Positions 10,013-18,943 of a stretch of DNA of 64,000 bases are shown piece by piece. The position numbers and the translations under genes are program-made. Source of the stretch: Cyclobacteriaceae bacterium (GTDB lineage Bacteria > Bacteroidota > Bacteroidia > Cytophagales > Cyclobacteriaceae). The stretch's first letter is position 1. Each line of letters opens with the position of its first letter. The stretch is taken from the NCBI GenBank assembly GCA_016787755.1, contig JAEUUA010000023.1, forward strand, positions 608,613-672,612, in the 5' to 3' direction. Under the pieces are notes generated by a model, which saw only the letters and a list, made by a program, of their open reading frames with translations, searched no databases and was not told where the DNA came from.

Positions 10013-13000
10013 TCAAGATTGTCTTAAATCCAAAGTACGAGGATATTCCGGACTTATTTTAACAGGGGGTGGATCAAAATTTTTCGGTAGGAGGTTAGGT
10101 TCCAGGTAACGCGAAGCGACTTTCACATTTTCTTTTGGTGTGATACTGCCTGGTGTGTGACCTTCACTCCAGAATCTGCTTATCCTTCTTCCTTCCGCTT
10201 CAAACGAATTGATTGGAAACGAATCATAATTTCTACCGCCCGGATGCACAACATGATAGGTGCAGCCACCAATGGCTCGATGGTTCCATGTATCTACTAC
10301 ATCAAAAATCAATGGCACATCCACACCTAGTGTGGGATGCAAGGCAGAAGTAGGTGACCAGGCACGGTAGCGAACCCCTGCAACATATTCTCCATTTATG
10401 GAAGTTTGTTGAAGCGGCACAGCCATTCCATTACAGGTGATCATAAAACGCTCGGCATTAAAATTTTTCACTTTTACTTCAATGCGCTCCATGCTCGAAT
10501 CCACAAATCGGGCAGTGCCGCCCCGCGCGGTTTCTTCGCCTAACACATGCCACGGTTCAATGCCACTGCGAATGATTAACTCCATCTCTTGTACGCGTAT
10601 CTTACCATAGATAGGAAAGCGGAATTCGAAAAAAGTATTGAGCCAATCGGCCTGAAATCCATACCCGTGTTCTTGTAAGTCATTGGCGACTTCATTCAAG
10701 TCCTGTTCGACATAATGAGGAAGTAAATATTTGTCGTATAAATCAGTACCCCAACGAATAAGTTTATGTTTATAAGGTTTCGCCCAGAATCGCGCAAGCA
10801 AACAGCGGATGAGTAGCAATTGCACCAAACACATCTGTTTATTTGGCGGCATGTCAAATCCACGAAATTCAAGAATGCCAAGTCGGCCGGTAGAACTATC
10901 AGGTGAATACAGTTTATCAATACAGAACTCTGCCCGATGTGTGTTGCCGGTAATATCAATTAACAGATTTCTGAAAATGCGATCCACCATCCAGAAAGGA
11001 ACATCTCCAGTTTCAGGAATTTGACTGAAAGCAATTTCTAGTTCATACAGAATCTCTTGTCGGCCTTCATCCACACGCGGTGCCTGACTGGTTGGCCCAA
11101 TAAATTGTGTTGAGAATAAATACGATAGACCGGGATGATGTTGCCAATACGTAATTAAACTGCGCAGTAAATCAGGCCTGCGTAGCAGCGGGCTATCCGA
11201 TGGAGTAATTCCACCTACCGTTATATGATTGCCACCGCCTGTACCCGTATGCTTTCCGTCTAGCATAAATTTTTCGGTACCCAACCGACTAAGTCGAGCT
11301 TCTTCAAACAGAGTATCATAGTTGTTAACAATCTCTTTCCAGCTTTTTGCAGGATGTATGTTTACTTCCAACACCCCCGGATCAGGCGAGAGCGCAATTT
11401 TTGTGAGTCGGTTATCATGTGGGGGCTCGTACCCTTCAATTACAACTTTAAGATATAGTTTGGCAGTCGCTAGTTCAATGGAAGCCAACAGATCGAGATA
11501 ATGCTCCGCATAGTTAAGGGGAGGCATAAAGAAATAGATTTTACCTTCGCGCACCTCAATGCAGAGCGCGGTTTTCACAGTATAAACATCAAACTCTGTG
11601 TCAACCTTTTCTTCTGGTTCTTTTTTCTCTTTTAGATTTTTACTGACTTTCTCAATCTCATCTTCCTCCGGTTTTTGTGGCTTGCTAAAAAACTCTTTTG
11701 GTAAGGACTGCTCGGTGATGAGTTGATGTAAGCGTTGCTTTACCAACTCATGAAAATCTATAAAATCAGGTAATGGTTCAAAGGTGCTGCGCTCAACTTC
11801 ACGTTGCGTTTTCGATTTGTCAATATGGGTTAATGTTTTAAGAGGCAGTCTAAACCCTATGGGAGAATTGCCCGGAACTAAAATCAATTGATCAGAACGA
11901 AATTTCCATTGACTTGAAAGCCATCGCTTACTCCAATGATTCCATTCTATAGGAATGACAAACCCGACAGGATTTCCCAGTCCTCTTGTTAAAAGCTCAG
12001 CTAACTTTTTACGCTCCAGCGAATCGTTAAGGTTTGCTTTATAGGGATCAATATTCGCGGGTACTTTATTTTCTTCCCATAGAAAATAAAAAACATCTTC
12101 CACGGCTGGATGGATATGTTCTTTAGGAATGTTTAAATACTTAGTCAGTTCTTCGGCCAATCGTTGGGCATCTTCTATGGTATAAGCAGAGGGGGCATCA
12201 TCCAAATCAAGCAAGGCTTCGTCCTTCCAAATGGATGCTCCATCATTTCGCCAGTAAGCAGAATACTGCCAGCGAGGTAAGGGTTCACCCGGATACCATT
12301 TGCCCTGGCCTTTATGAATGTATCCGTTGGGAGCGAACTTAGTTTTTAATCGTTTGATTAAATCGGCTCCGCGCTTTCTTTTTTGCGGACCATCGGCAGC
12401 CGTGTTCCACTCCTTTGCTTCCATATCGTCCACCGAAACAAAGGTAGGCTCTCCACCCATTGTTAAGCGCATGTCACCGCGTTGTAAATCTTCATCTACC
12501 TGATTACCCAACGCGATGATGGTTGCCCATTGTTCCTCGGTGTAAGGTTGGGTAACGCGCGGGTCTTCATGAATGCGGGTAACTTCATTGCCAAATGAAA
12601 ATGTAACCTGACACACATCGGTTAACCCGGTGACGGGAGCTGCGCTTACCGGATCGGGGGTGCAACAAAGTGGAATGTGTCCTTCTCCTGTAAGCAAGCC
12701 GGAGGTTGGATCAAGTCCAACCCAACCCGCACCGGGAATAAATACTTCTGCCCAGGCATGTAGGTCAGTAAAATCTTTTTCTGTACCGGAAGGACCATCC
12801 AATGCTTTTACATCAGATTTTAATTGCACTAAATATCCTGAGGCGAAGCGTGCAGCCAATCCAAGGTGACGAAAGATCTGAACCAACAACCAGCTGGAGT
12901 CGCGGCACGAACCACTTTTAAGTTGAAGTGTATCTTCACAGGATTGAACGCCCGTTTCAAGACGTACCGTGTAGTTTGTGTGCTTCCAGACTTTTTGATT

Positions 13001-13444
13001 CATCTCCACCAAAAAGTCAATAATTCTTTTCTTTGACAGATCAATACCTTTTACCCATTGCTGGAGTTGATCACCACGCTCCGTGATTTCAAAATAAGGG
13101 GTGAGTTCTTTTTTTAATTGGTGATTGTATTCAAATGGAAAATGCTCCGCATATTTCTCCACGAAAAAATCGAACGGATTGATTACGATCATGTCTGCAA
13201 TCACTTCCACTTCAAAATGCAGTCTTTTTGTTTGCTCGGGAAAGACTACGCGCGCAACCATATTGCCGAAAGGATCTTGTTGCCAATTGATAAAATGATT
13301 TCCGGGTTCAACTCTTAATGAATACGCCAGAATGGGAGTACGGCAATGAGGAGCCGGACGTAATCGAAAAAGATGCGGAGACAGATTTACGGCCCGATCG
13401 TAATCGTAACTCATTTGATGATGCAAGGCAACTTTAATGGACAT
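10013..13444 (-). CDS. Transglutaminase-DUF2126 fusion protein, first gene of the operon
   Basis: The 1143-residue protein opens with a transglutaminase N-domain (residues 1-90) and a core carrying Cys180 (SGSCRDSSWLL), His229 (DLHAWAEVF) and Asp245 (VGLDPTSG), so it is probably catalytic. From about residue 320 to the end it is DUF2126, starting MRLTMGGEPTFVSVDD and including TGTGGGNHITVGG and LEFRGFDMPPNKQM. The glycine-rich and acidic motifs there suggest a second ligase-like centre, which is inference. A charged Lys/Glu-rich stretch lies near bases 11600-11680. It is the promoter-proximal gene of the three, divergent from tonB across 191 bases. Confidence 0.92.
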   Translation of the reverse strand: MSIKVALHHQMSYDYDRAVNLSPHLFRLRPAPHCRTPILAYSLRVEPGNHFINWQQDPFGNMVARVVFPEQTKRLHFEVEVIADMIVINPFDFFVEKYAEHFPFEYNHQLKKELTPYFEITERGDQLQQWVKGIDLSKKRIIDFLVEMNQKVWKHTNYTVRLETGVQSCEDTLQLKSGSCRDSSWLLVQIFRHLGLAARFASGYLVQLKSDVKALDGPSGTEKDFTDLHAWAEVFIPGAGWVGLDPTSGLLTGEGHIPLCCTPDPVSAAPVTGLTDVCQVTFSFGNEVTRIHEDPRVTQPYTEEQWATIIALGNQVDEDLQRGDMRLTMGGEPTFVSVDDMEAKEWNTAADGPQKRKRGADLIKRLKTKFAPNGYIHKGQGKWYPGEPLPRWQYSAYWRNDGASIWKDEALLDLDDAPSAYTIEDAQRLAEELTKYLNIPKEHIHPAVEDVFYFLWEENKVPANIDPYKANLNDSLERKKLAELLTRGLGNPVGFVIPIEWNHWSKRWLSSQWKFRSDQLILVPGNSPIGFRLPLKTLTHIDKSKTQREVERSTFEPLPDFIDFHELVKQRLHQLITEQSLPKEFFSKPQKPEEDEIEKVSKNLKEKKEPEEKVDTEFDVYTVKTALCIEVREGKIYFFMPPLNYAEHYLDLLASIELATAKLYLKVVIEGYEPPHDNRLTKIALSPDPGVLEVNIHPAKSWKEIVNNYDTLFEEARLSRLGTEKFMLDGKHTGTGGGNHITVGGITPSDSPLLRRPDLLRSLITYWQHHPGLSYLFSTQFIGPTSQAPRVDEGRQEILYELEIAFSQIPETGDVPFWMVDRIFRNLLIDITGNTHRAEFCIDKLYSPDSSTGRLGILEFRGFDMPPNKQMCLVQLLLIRCLLARFWAKPYKHKLIRWGTDLYDKYLLPHYVEQDLNEVANDLQEHGYGFQADWLNTFFEFRFPIYGKIRVQEMELIIRSGIEPWHVLGEETARGGTARFVDSSMERIEVKVKNFNAERFMITCNGMAVPLQQTSINGEYVAGVRYRAWSPTSALHPTLGVDVPLIFDVVDTWNHRAIGGCTYHVVHPGGRNYDSFPINSFEAEGRRISRFWSEGHTPGSITPKENVKVASRYLEPNLLPKNFDPPPVKISPEYPRTLDLRQS

Positions 13445-13635
13445 AGTTCTACTTGTAAACCCTTCAAGTTATAGCTTATAATTAACAATTGGCAAGAAAT
13501 AAAGCTCTCCTTTCTATTTGATTCTAGCCGGAACACACTGCAAACGATTGATAAAAATCAGCAAATGGAGATGCTAACTGTCATATGTTTTTTGTGCTGT
13601 TCTGGTGAACATTATAGTGCATAAAGCAACATGCT

Positions 13636-14319
13636 ATGGAAGCAAAAAAATACCCGCAGGCCGATTTATCGGCAAAGAGGAATTTATTTCTTGCTATTGG
13701 ATTGATTTCCAGTATTTCTCTTGCGCTTATGGCATTTGAATGGAAACAATTTGATACTGCAGTGGTCACTCTCTCCTCGCAAACATCCATGATAGATGAC
13801 ACTTTTATCGAAGTGCCACCTACAGAAATTTTACCTCCAGCGCCTGTCGTTCTTCAGCAACCAAAATTGATTGAGGTTCCCAATCAGCAAGAGATTGAGC
13901 AGGAAATTCAATTTGTTTTTGACATTGAGGTGACAGAAGGAATGAAATTAGCTGAGGTTCCCATCATTGAATTTAAACCCATCGAAACACCGGAAGAAAC
14001 AGATCAGGTATTTACCGTTGTGGAAGATAAGGCAACTCCCAAAAATGGATTAGAGGAATTTTATAAATATGTAAATACCCGTATTACCTATCCTGCGGCA
14101 GCGAGACGAATGGGCGTAGAAGGAAAGGTGTTTGTAGAATTTATTGTGAGTAAAACAGGTGAGCTCACGGATGTGCATGCTGTGAAAGGCATAGGAGCAG
14201 GATGCGATGAAGAAGCTGAGCGAATTATAAAAGATTCTCCACCCTGGAATCCTGCCAAACAGAGAGGAAAGCCGGTTCGCCAACGAATGGTGCTACCCAT
14301 CACATTCAAATTAGGCTAA
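13636..14319 (+). CDS. Energy transducer TonB
   Basis: This 227-residue TonB-type protein has a short cytoplasmic N-terminus, one membrane segment (about residues 15-35) and a Pro/Glu-rich periplasmic spacer (PPTEILPPAPVV). The C-terminal TonB domain covers about residues 140-227, with TYPAAARRMGVEGKVFVEFI, a conserved hallmark of Bacteroidota TonB proteins, and RQRMVLPITFKLG at the end. It transmits proton-motive force to outer-membrane TonB-dependent transporters. No ExbB, ExbD or receptor gene is nearby, so it is an orphan copy. It is transcribed divergently from the transglutaminase operon. Confidence 0.93.
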   Translation: MEAKKYPQADLSAKRNLFLAIGLISSISLALMAFEWKQFDTAVVTLSSQTSMIDDTFIEVPPTEILPPAPVVLQQPKLIEVPNQQEIEQEIQFVFDIEVTEGMKLAEVPIIEFKPIETPEETDQVFTVVEDKATPKNGLEEFYKYVNTRITYPAAARRMGVEGKVFVEFIVSKTGELTDVHAVKGIGAGCDEEAERIIKDSPPWNPAKQRGKPVRQRMVLPITFKLG

Positions 14320-14344
14320 AAAACCAGCTATTTGTGGTTGAATG

Positions 14345-14370
14345 TTAACTCAAGGTCATTTTTGAGTTAA
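14345..14370. repeat. Perfect 9-bp inverted repeat downstream of tonB
   Basis: TTAACTCAA and TTGAGTTAA are separated by an 8-base loop, 26 bases after the tonB stop. A second, weaker pairing (CCCTT with AAGGG) lies just downstream. No U-tract follows, so a terminator or mRNA-stabilising hairpin is possible but not proven. Confidence 0.45.
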
Positions 14371-14440
14371 AAGTACCCTTACGAGTTGAACCTCAAGGGA
14401 TTAATTTACGTTATTTGTACTGACAACAACCACTAATTGT

Positions 14441-14650
14441 ATGTTACTATCACCTAAGTTGGCCATCCTGCAAAGTCTGGATGCAATGAACAAGGTGCAA
14501 ATGGAAGAAGTACTTGATTACATCAAGGGCATCATCCACAAGCCTGCAAAAAAAGTTGACTACATGGCTTTTAAAAAAGAAGCGATGAAGGAAATCAAGC
14601 AGGCGTTGCGCCAGGAGAAAGGGAAGAGAAAGCTAAGCGCAGCCGCTTAA
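14441..14650 (+). CDS. Small helical protein of unknown function (69 aa)
   Basis: The short protein is probably all helical. An N-terminal segment LSPKLAILQSLDAMNKVQM is followed by EEVLDYIKGI and a strongly basic C-terminal half rich in Lys and Arg. The size and the leucine-rich N-terminus are like small antitoxin-type or regulator-type proteins, but no partner toxin lies beside it, so no function is proposed. It has a regular coding pattern, and its stop codon overlaps the end of a possible gene remnant on the other strand. Confidence 0.6.
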   Translation: MLLSPKLAILQSLDAMNKVQMEEVLDYIKGIIHKPAKKVDYMAFKKEAMKEIKQALRQEKGKRKLSAAA

Positions 14651-14736
14651 CCCTCCACCACCTCCCTCAACATCGCAGGTGTTCCACGCACCTGATAGGA
14701 AATTCTTCCCTTTAAAGTTTCGAGATTATCTAATTG
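14647..14736 (-). pseudogene. Possible 3' remnant of an unidentified gene
   Basis: Read on the minus strand, this stretch encodes 29 protein-like residues before a TAA: QLDNLETLKGRISYQVRG, then TPAMLREVVEG. An in-frame stop lies immediately upstream and no start is available, so it cannot be an intact gene. It may be the C-terminal tail of a gene whose body was lost when the neighbouring lipoprotein gene arrived. The family was not recognised, and chance cannot be excluded at this length. Confidence 0.3.
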
Positions 14737-14775
14737 TTATCTGTAGATGACTTAAGATCAACCGTTAAGATTATT

Positions 14776-15525
14776 ATGATCAAAATAAAGAGCCTTTTCT
14801 GGATACTACTTTGTATCACTTTTTTAGGATGTGGAAAACAAAATAAAAAGGATCCATTAATAGGGCACTGGCATGCATTTCCTTCAGAGTCGAGCCCTTT
14901 TAAAACTCTGGACATCCTAGATACACTTACCATTACTGATCAATACATCTTAGAATCACCTTATGTATTGTTTTACAAAAGAGTGAATAGATTAGGAAAA
15001 GCAGTTTTACCTTCTGAGGAGTACTCATCGTCTGAGAGATTTCAATTAAACAATGACACGCTAACTATTTACGATAGTCTTGAAAGGTATAACTATGTAA
15101 AAAGTAAATTGACCAATTGTATACTAACAGATAGGTATTCAGAGGTTATTATCGATATTCGAATTGATAAGACAGAATCAGGTGAACCTTTTGAAGATTC
15201 ATTCAAAAAATTCTATAGTGAAAATCTTTATGTGGGTAGACTAAAAACAGGGACTCCTTATAAAGATAGCTTAATGCGAGTTTTCCCGGATTCGATATTC
15301 ATACAGGGGTTCGATGTATTAATTCAGATAAAACACATAAAAAGGCTAAGTGAAGAATTGATTATGAAGTGCGATGAAACTGATCAGCCTAACATAAATA
15401 TTCATTTAGGATTAAATGTTCCCAAAGAATTTTTTGATCGACTAAGGAAAGAAATTCCGGAATCGATAAAAATTCACAGGATCGTAAAAACAAAAACCGG
15501 TGATATCGGATTAGCTGAGTTTTAA
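14776..15525 (+). CDS. Lipoprotein of unknown function
   Basis: The 249-residue product begins MIKIKSLFWILLCITFLGCGK, a signal peptide with a lipobox (TFLGC), so it is probably a lipid-anchored envelope protein. A reading from TTG at 14734 would place the signal peptide internally, so 14776 is chosen. The rest has many aromatic and charged residues with no motif I recognise. Its base composition is visibly more A/T-rich than the flanking genes, and a possible gene remnant lies just upstream, which suggests acquisition by transfer. Confidence 0.75.
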   Translation: MIKIKSLFWILLCITFLGCGKQNKKDPLIGHWHAFPSESSPFKTLDILDTLTITDQYILESPYVLFYKRVNRLGKAVLPSEEYSSSERFQLNNDTLTIYDSLERYNYVKSKLTNCILTDRYSEVIIDIRIDKTESGEPFEDSFKKFYSENLYVGRLKTGTPYKDSLMRVFPDSIFIQGFDVLIQIKHIKRLSEELIMKCDETDQPNINIHLGLNVPKEFFDRLRKEIPESIKIHRIVKTKTGDIGLAEF

Positions 15526-15530
15526 TTGCA

Positions 15531-16562
15531 TCAATTATACTTCACATAATGTTCCCACTTCTCAATCACTTCTTTAAAATCCATGGGAAGTTCTGAGTCG
15601 AACTGAATAAATTTATTGGTGCCGGGATGAATGAAGCCTAGTGTTTTGGCATGTAACGCCTGGCGCGGAATGATTTTAAAACAATTATCAACAAACTGTT
15701 TGTATTTACTAAAGATGGTTCCTTTCATAGCTTCATTACCACCATACGTTGCATCATTGAAAATTGGGTTGCCAATAAATTTCATGTGCGCCCGTATTTG
15801 ATGGGTGCGGCCTGTTTCCAGTTTACATTCTATCAACGATACATATCGAAAATCCTGTAGCAGTTTATAATGTGTGATTGCGGTTCGTCCAAAGTCTCCT
15901 TCCGGGAAGGCGGCCGTTATCCTTCTGTCTTTTAAACTTCTTCCAACATTAACATTTATCGTTCCGGCCTCAGGATTGGGTAACCCCCATACAATGGCCT
16001 GATAGGTGCGTTCAATAGAGTGATCGAAAAATTGTTTTGCCAACGAGTTCATTGCCTTTTCGGTTTTGGCAATCACCAATAAACCACTGGTGTCTTTATC
16101 GATGCGATGTACTAACCCCGGGCGGCCATCATTGCCAGCCATCTCTGGTAAATTTTGAAAATGATAGGTCAAGGCATTTACCAACGTGCCACTCCAGTTT
16201 TGATAAGCCGGATGCACCACCATACCCGCTGCTTTATTAACTACCAGCAAATACTCATCTTCATAAACAATGTTGAGTGGAATATTTTCAGGAACTACAT
16301 CGGTATCGCGCGGAGGTTCCGGAAAGGCAACTGTGATAACATCGTGTGGGTGTACTTTGTAATTTGGTTTAACACTCTCCTCGTTAACCTTTACAAAACC
16401 TTCATGAATTCCATCCTGAATTTTTGTGCGGGTAACATTAGGAAGTCGAGCCATCAAAAACTTATCAATCCGCAGCAAACTTTGCCTGGTATCAGCCACT
16501 ATACGGTGATGTTCAAAGAGGCCATCTTCATCATCTTCAATCAAATCCTCTTCGTTATTCAC
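15531..16562 (-). CDS. rluD: RluA/RluD-family 23S rRNA pseudouridine synthase
   Basis: This 343-residue enzyme has an S4-like RNA-binding segment at about residues 30-80 (RIDKFLMARLPNVTRTKIQ). The catalytic domain contains GRPGLVHRIDKDTSGLLVIA, with the catalytic aspartate at Asp155, and KLETGRTHQIRAHM. It isomerises uridines to pseudouridine in large-subunit rRNA; the RluD subtype is the best match from the S4 domain and overall length, but the exact target bases are inferred. An acidic N-terminal tail of about 20 residues precedes the S4 domain. It converges with the lipoprotein gene, with 5 bases between the stops. Confidence 0.93.
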   Translation of the reverse strand: MNNEEDLIEDDEDGLFEHHRIVADTRQSLLRIDKFLMARLPNVTRTKIQDGIHEGFVKVNEESVKPNYKVHPHDVITVAFPEPPRDTDVVPENIPLNIVYEDEYLLVVNKAAGMVVHPAYQNWSGTLVNALTYHFQNLPEMAGNDGRPGLVHRIDKDTSGLLVIAKTEKAMNSLAKQFFDHSIERTYQAIVWGLPNPEAGTINVNVGRSLKDRRITAAFPEGDFGRTAITHYKLLQDFRYVSLIECKLETGRTHQIRAHMKFIGNPIFNDATYGGNEAMKGTIFSKYKQFVDNCFKIIPRQALHAKTLGFIHPGTNKFIQFDSELPMDFKEVIEKWEHYVKYN

Positions 16563-16675
16563 AGTTGTTGTCGTTTAGAACTAGGGGCAAAAATACTGTA
16601 ATAAAATCAACAATCGGGAAGATCCTCTCGGTCTCACATAGCAAAAAGCAGTATCTTGCGCTTCAATTCAAGCAT

Positions 16676-17053
16676 ATGAAAAAATTTATTGTATTCTTAT
16701 TTGTACTTGCTGCCTGTGGCGAAAAGAAAGCCGAAGTGGCAATTGAAACTCTCCTTGAGCCTAAGGAGTTTCAGGCAAAATTTCAGTCGACTGAAAATGC
16801 CATTTTGTTAGATGTGCGCACAGTTGAGGAAGTGAGTGGCGGAGCGCTGGCGGGGCAACAAAATATTGTTTATGATGAGGCGTTTGCTAATAAATTATCC
16901 GACTTAGAACACAAACCAATTTTTGTTTATTGTGGATCAGGAATTAGAAGCGCTAAAGCGGCTGAGATTTTAAAAGATAAAGGATACAGCCCTGTATATG
17001 AATTGAAGGGTGGAGTTAAAGCCTGGAAGAGTGCTGGATTGCTCTTGGAATAA
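16676..17053 (+). CDS. Rhodanese-like lipoprotein
   Basis: The 125-residue protein starts MKKFIVFLFVLAACGEKK, a lipoprotein signal with cysteine at position 15. The remainder is a single rhodanese domain, with LLDVRTVEEVSGG near the start and the active-site cysteine in FVYCGSGIRSAKAAEIL. The frame extends upstream to 16565, but the lipoprotein start at 16676 is clearly better. It probably moves sulfur or handles thiols at the periplasmic face of a membrane. It is followed after 24 bases by another lipoprotein gene, suggesting a two-gene unit. Confidence 0.9.
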   Translation: MKKFIVFLFVLAACGEKKAEVAIETLLEPKEFQAKFQSTENAILLDVRTVEEVSGGALAGQQNIVYDEAFANKLSDLEHKPIFVYCGSGIRSAKAAEILKDKGYSPVYELKGGVKAWKSAGLLLE

Positions 17054-17077
17054 TTAAATACAAATTACTTATTTAAA

Positions 17078-17929
17078 ATGAGGCATTGGTTGCTTGGCCT
17101 GCTGATTCTTTGTGGTTGTACAAAGAAGGAGGAGGTTTCAAACGTATTTTCAGAAGGCAAGATTCTTGGTGTGGTTGATAAAAAACTTGAGGAGGCATCC
17201 GGTTTAGTGGCAAGCGTTGCTAATCCCGGTTATTTCTGGTCGCACAATGATGGTGGCAATCCTGCCGAGGTGTTTTTAATGAACGAAAAAGCTGAGATAG
17301 TAATGACCTGCACCTTGGAGGGAATTAGCAACCGCGATTGGGAAGATATCGCAATCTCTGTTGAGTCAGATACATCCTATATATACATCGGAGATATAGG
17401 AGATAACGAAGCAAAGTTTCCTTATAAAATTATCTATCGATTTGTTGAACCTGTTTTAATCACCGAAAAACTTCTAATTAATCATTTTGATACACTTGTC
17501 TTTAACTTGAGTGATGGCGCTCGTGACACCGAAGCATTAATGATTGATCCGATCACACAAAATCTGTTTATTATTTCGAAGCGAGAGAAAATGGTAAGGC
17601 TATATCAGGTAAGTTCCCCGTTCATTTTTGGAGATACAACAACTGCTGAATTTATTACCGGATTACCCTTTGAGTGGATTGTAGCTTCAGATATTTCAGC
17701 GGACGGCAAAGAAGTTTTAATAAAGGATTACGATAACGTCTTTTATTGGAAACGATTAGCATCGGAAACTATCCCCGAGCTATTAAAAACAAAACCCTCC
17801 ATTCTTAAATATGAAAGAGAACCCCAGGGCGAGGCTATTGCCTGGCGTGGGGATGGATCTGGGTACTATACACTTAGCGAAACAGCGAAAGGTATAACCG
17901 GTCGATTGTTTTACTATCAGAGAAAATAA
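17078..17929 (+). CDS. Predicted beta-propeller lipoprotein
   Basis: This 283-residue protein starts with a lipoprotein signal (MRHWLLGLLILCGCTKKEE). The rest looks like a beta-propeller of the phytase-esterase or NHL type, with repeated strand pairs such as EEASGLVASVANPGYFWSHN, RDWEDIAISVESDTSYIYIG, DTEALMIDPITQNLFIISKR and PQGEAIAWRGDGSGYYTLSE. These motifs recur in secreted Bacteroidota proteins annotated only as hypothetical. No catalytic residues can be named. A strong terminator follows directly. Confidence 0.75.
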   Translation: MRHWLLGLLILCGCTKKEEVSNVFSEGKILGVVDKKLEEASGLVASVANPGYFWSHNDGGNPAEVFLMNEKAEIVMTCTLEGISNRDWEDIAISVESDTSYIYIGDIGDNEAKFPYKIIYRFVEPVLITEKLLINHFDTLVFNLSDGARDTEALMIDPITQNLFIISKREKMVRLYQVSSPFIFGDTTTAEFITGLPFEWIVASDISADGKEVLIKDYDNVFYWKRLASETIPELLKTKPSILKYEREPQGEAIAWRGDGSGYYTLSETAKGITGRLFYYQRK

Positions 17930-17959
17930 AAATGCCCCGTTTAACGGGGCATTTTTTTA
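17930..17959. terminator. Rho-independent terminator, bidirectional
   Basis: A hairpin with ATGCCCCG and CGGGGCAT arms around a TTTAA loop is flanked by an A-run upstream and a T-run downstream. It can stop the beta-propeller lipoprotein transcript and the convergent metallopeptidase transcript. Confidence 0.92.
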
Positions 17960-17972
17960 GGAAATAATGATC

Positions 17973-18806
17973 TTAATATAAGTAGTTAAGGGCAGTCTTG
18001 TCATCATTATTGAAAGGCCTGTCTCCGCCATCCGTACAAGCCAGCATCCATGACTTTGCGGCAAGGGTTGCAGTGGCGGGTGTTCCAGGGATAAGATTAG
18101 CCCCTACGGTGCTGGCACCTTCATTGGATACAGCTCCACCACAGCTAATAGCACGGTTATAATAATCAGTATGTCTGAATCCAATACAGTGACCCATTTC
18201 ATGACCGATGATGGTTGCTATCCCTGCTGTACTTAGTCCATAGCTTGATTCAAGGATGCCACTCATCTTAATTGAATTATAAGGATCGCCCGAGGCTGTT
18301 GGAAAACCGGCTGAGCCTAAAACGCCTCTTCGCTCGTCACCCTTCGAAAGGCGGGTCATCACAATATCAGCTCCACCAGAGCTAGTAACTCTTTGAAATG
18401 ATATGGAAAGATTTTCGCTATTGTATCTCGCAATGGCTAGATCAAGACCCGCAATCATGCCGCTGCTATAGCCACTGCTGCCACCAACAGGGGCATAGAT
18501 AGTGATTGTTCTACCACCTGCGGCATTCACCAAATTATTGGTGGAATACTGTTCGGCAATCGGGAGTCTGGTTCCCTGCTTCATGGCAGCAAGATCAGAT
18601 GGAGTTAGATAAATATCTCCTTCTACCAGATATCCTTGTTCAAATTTAAGGGGTGCTTGATTGATCACATCAAAACCAAGACTAATCAGTTGGCTTCTTA
18701 CGGCATCAGACACATCCAGACTTTCAAGGCTTTGATCGTCCTGGCAAGAATAGAATACCCCTGATCCGGCCAGAAGGATACAGAGAAACTGAAGGGTTTT
18801 TTTCAT
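17973..18806 (-). CDS. M57-type HEIGH zinc metallopeptidase lipoprotein
   Basis: The 277-residue protein has a lipoprotein signal peptide (MKKTLQFLCILLAGSGVFYSC, Cys21). The zinc motif is HEMGHCIGFRH, with His202, Glu203, His206 and His212, and matches the HExxHxxGxxH class of dual-action HEIGH peptidases (M57). Asp/Asn-rich and Gly-rich segments surround it. It is probably exported and acts on proteins at the cell surface. It ends at a strong bidirectional terminator and is divergent from the S8 protease gene, with 137 bases between the starts. Confidence 0.92.
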   Translation of the reverse strand: MKKTLQFLCILLAGSGVFYSCQDDQSLESLDVSDAVRSQLISLGFDVINQAPLKFEQGYLVEGDIYLTPSDLAAMKQGTRLPIAEQYSTNNLVNAAGGRTITIYAPVGGSSGYSSGMIAGLDLAIARYNSENLSISFQRVTSSGGADIVMTRLSKGDERRGVLGSAGFPTASGDPYNSIKMSGILESSYGLSTAGIATIIGHEMGHCIGFRHTDYYNRAISCGGAVSNEGASTVGANLIPGTPATATLAAKSWMLACTDGGDRPFNNDDKTALNYLY

Positions 18807-18943
18807 AAGGGTTAGGTTAGGTTAATTTTAATGAAACAAAGTATGCATTCTTATTCATGATTGCGAGTTTTAGCAAATAATATTATCAGGCAATTAATAA
18901 CTTACTATTAGTTTTGGTTCATGTTATCAAGTTGAAAGTTTAA

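Noticed and set aside
16155..16601. 148-residue plus-strand frame antisense to rluD
   Set aside because: It overlaps the clear rluD coding sequence and its residues do not form any known motif.
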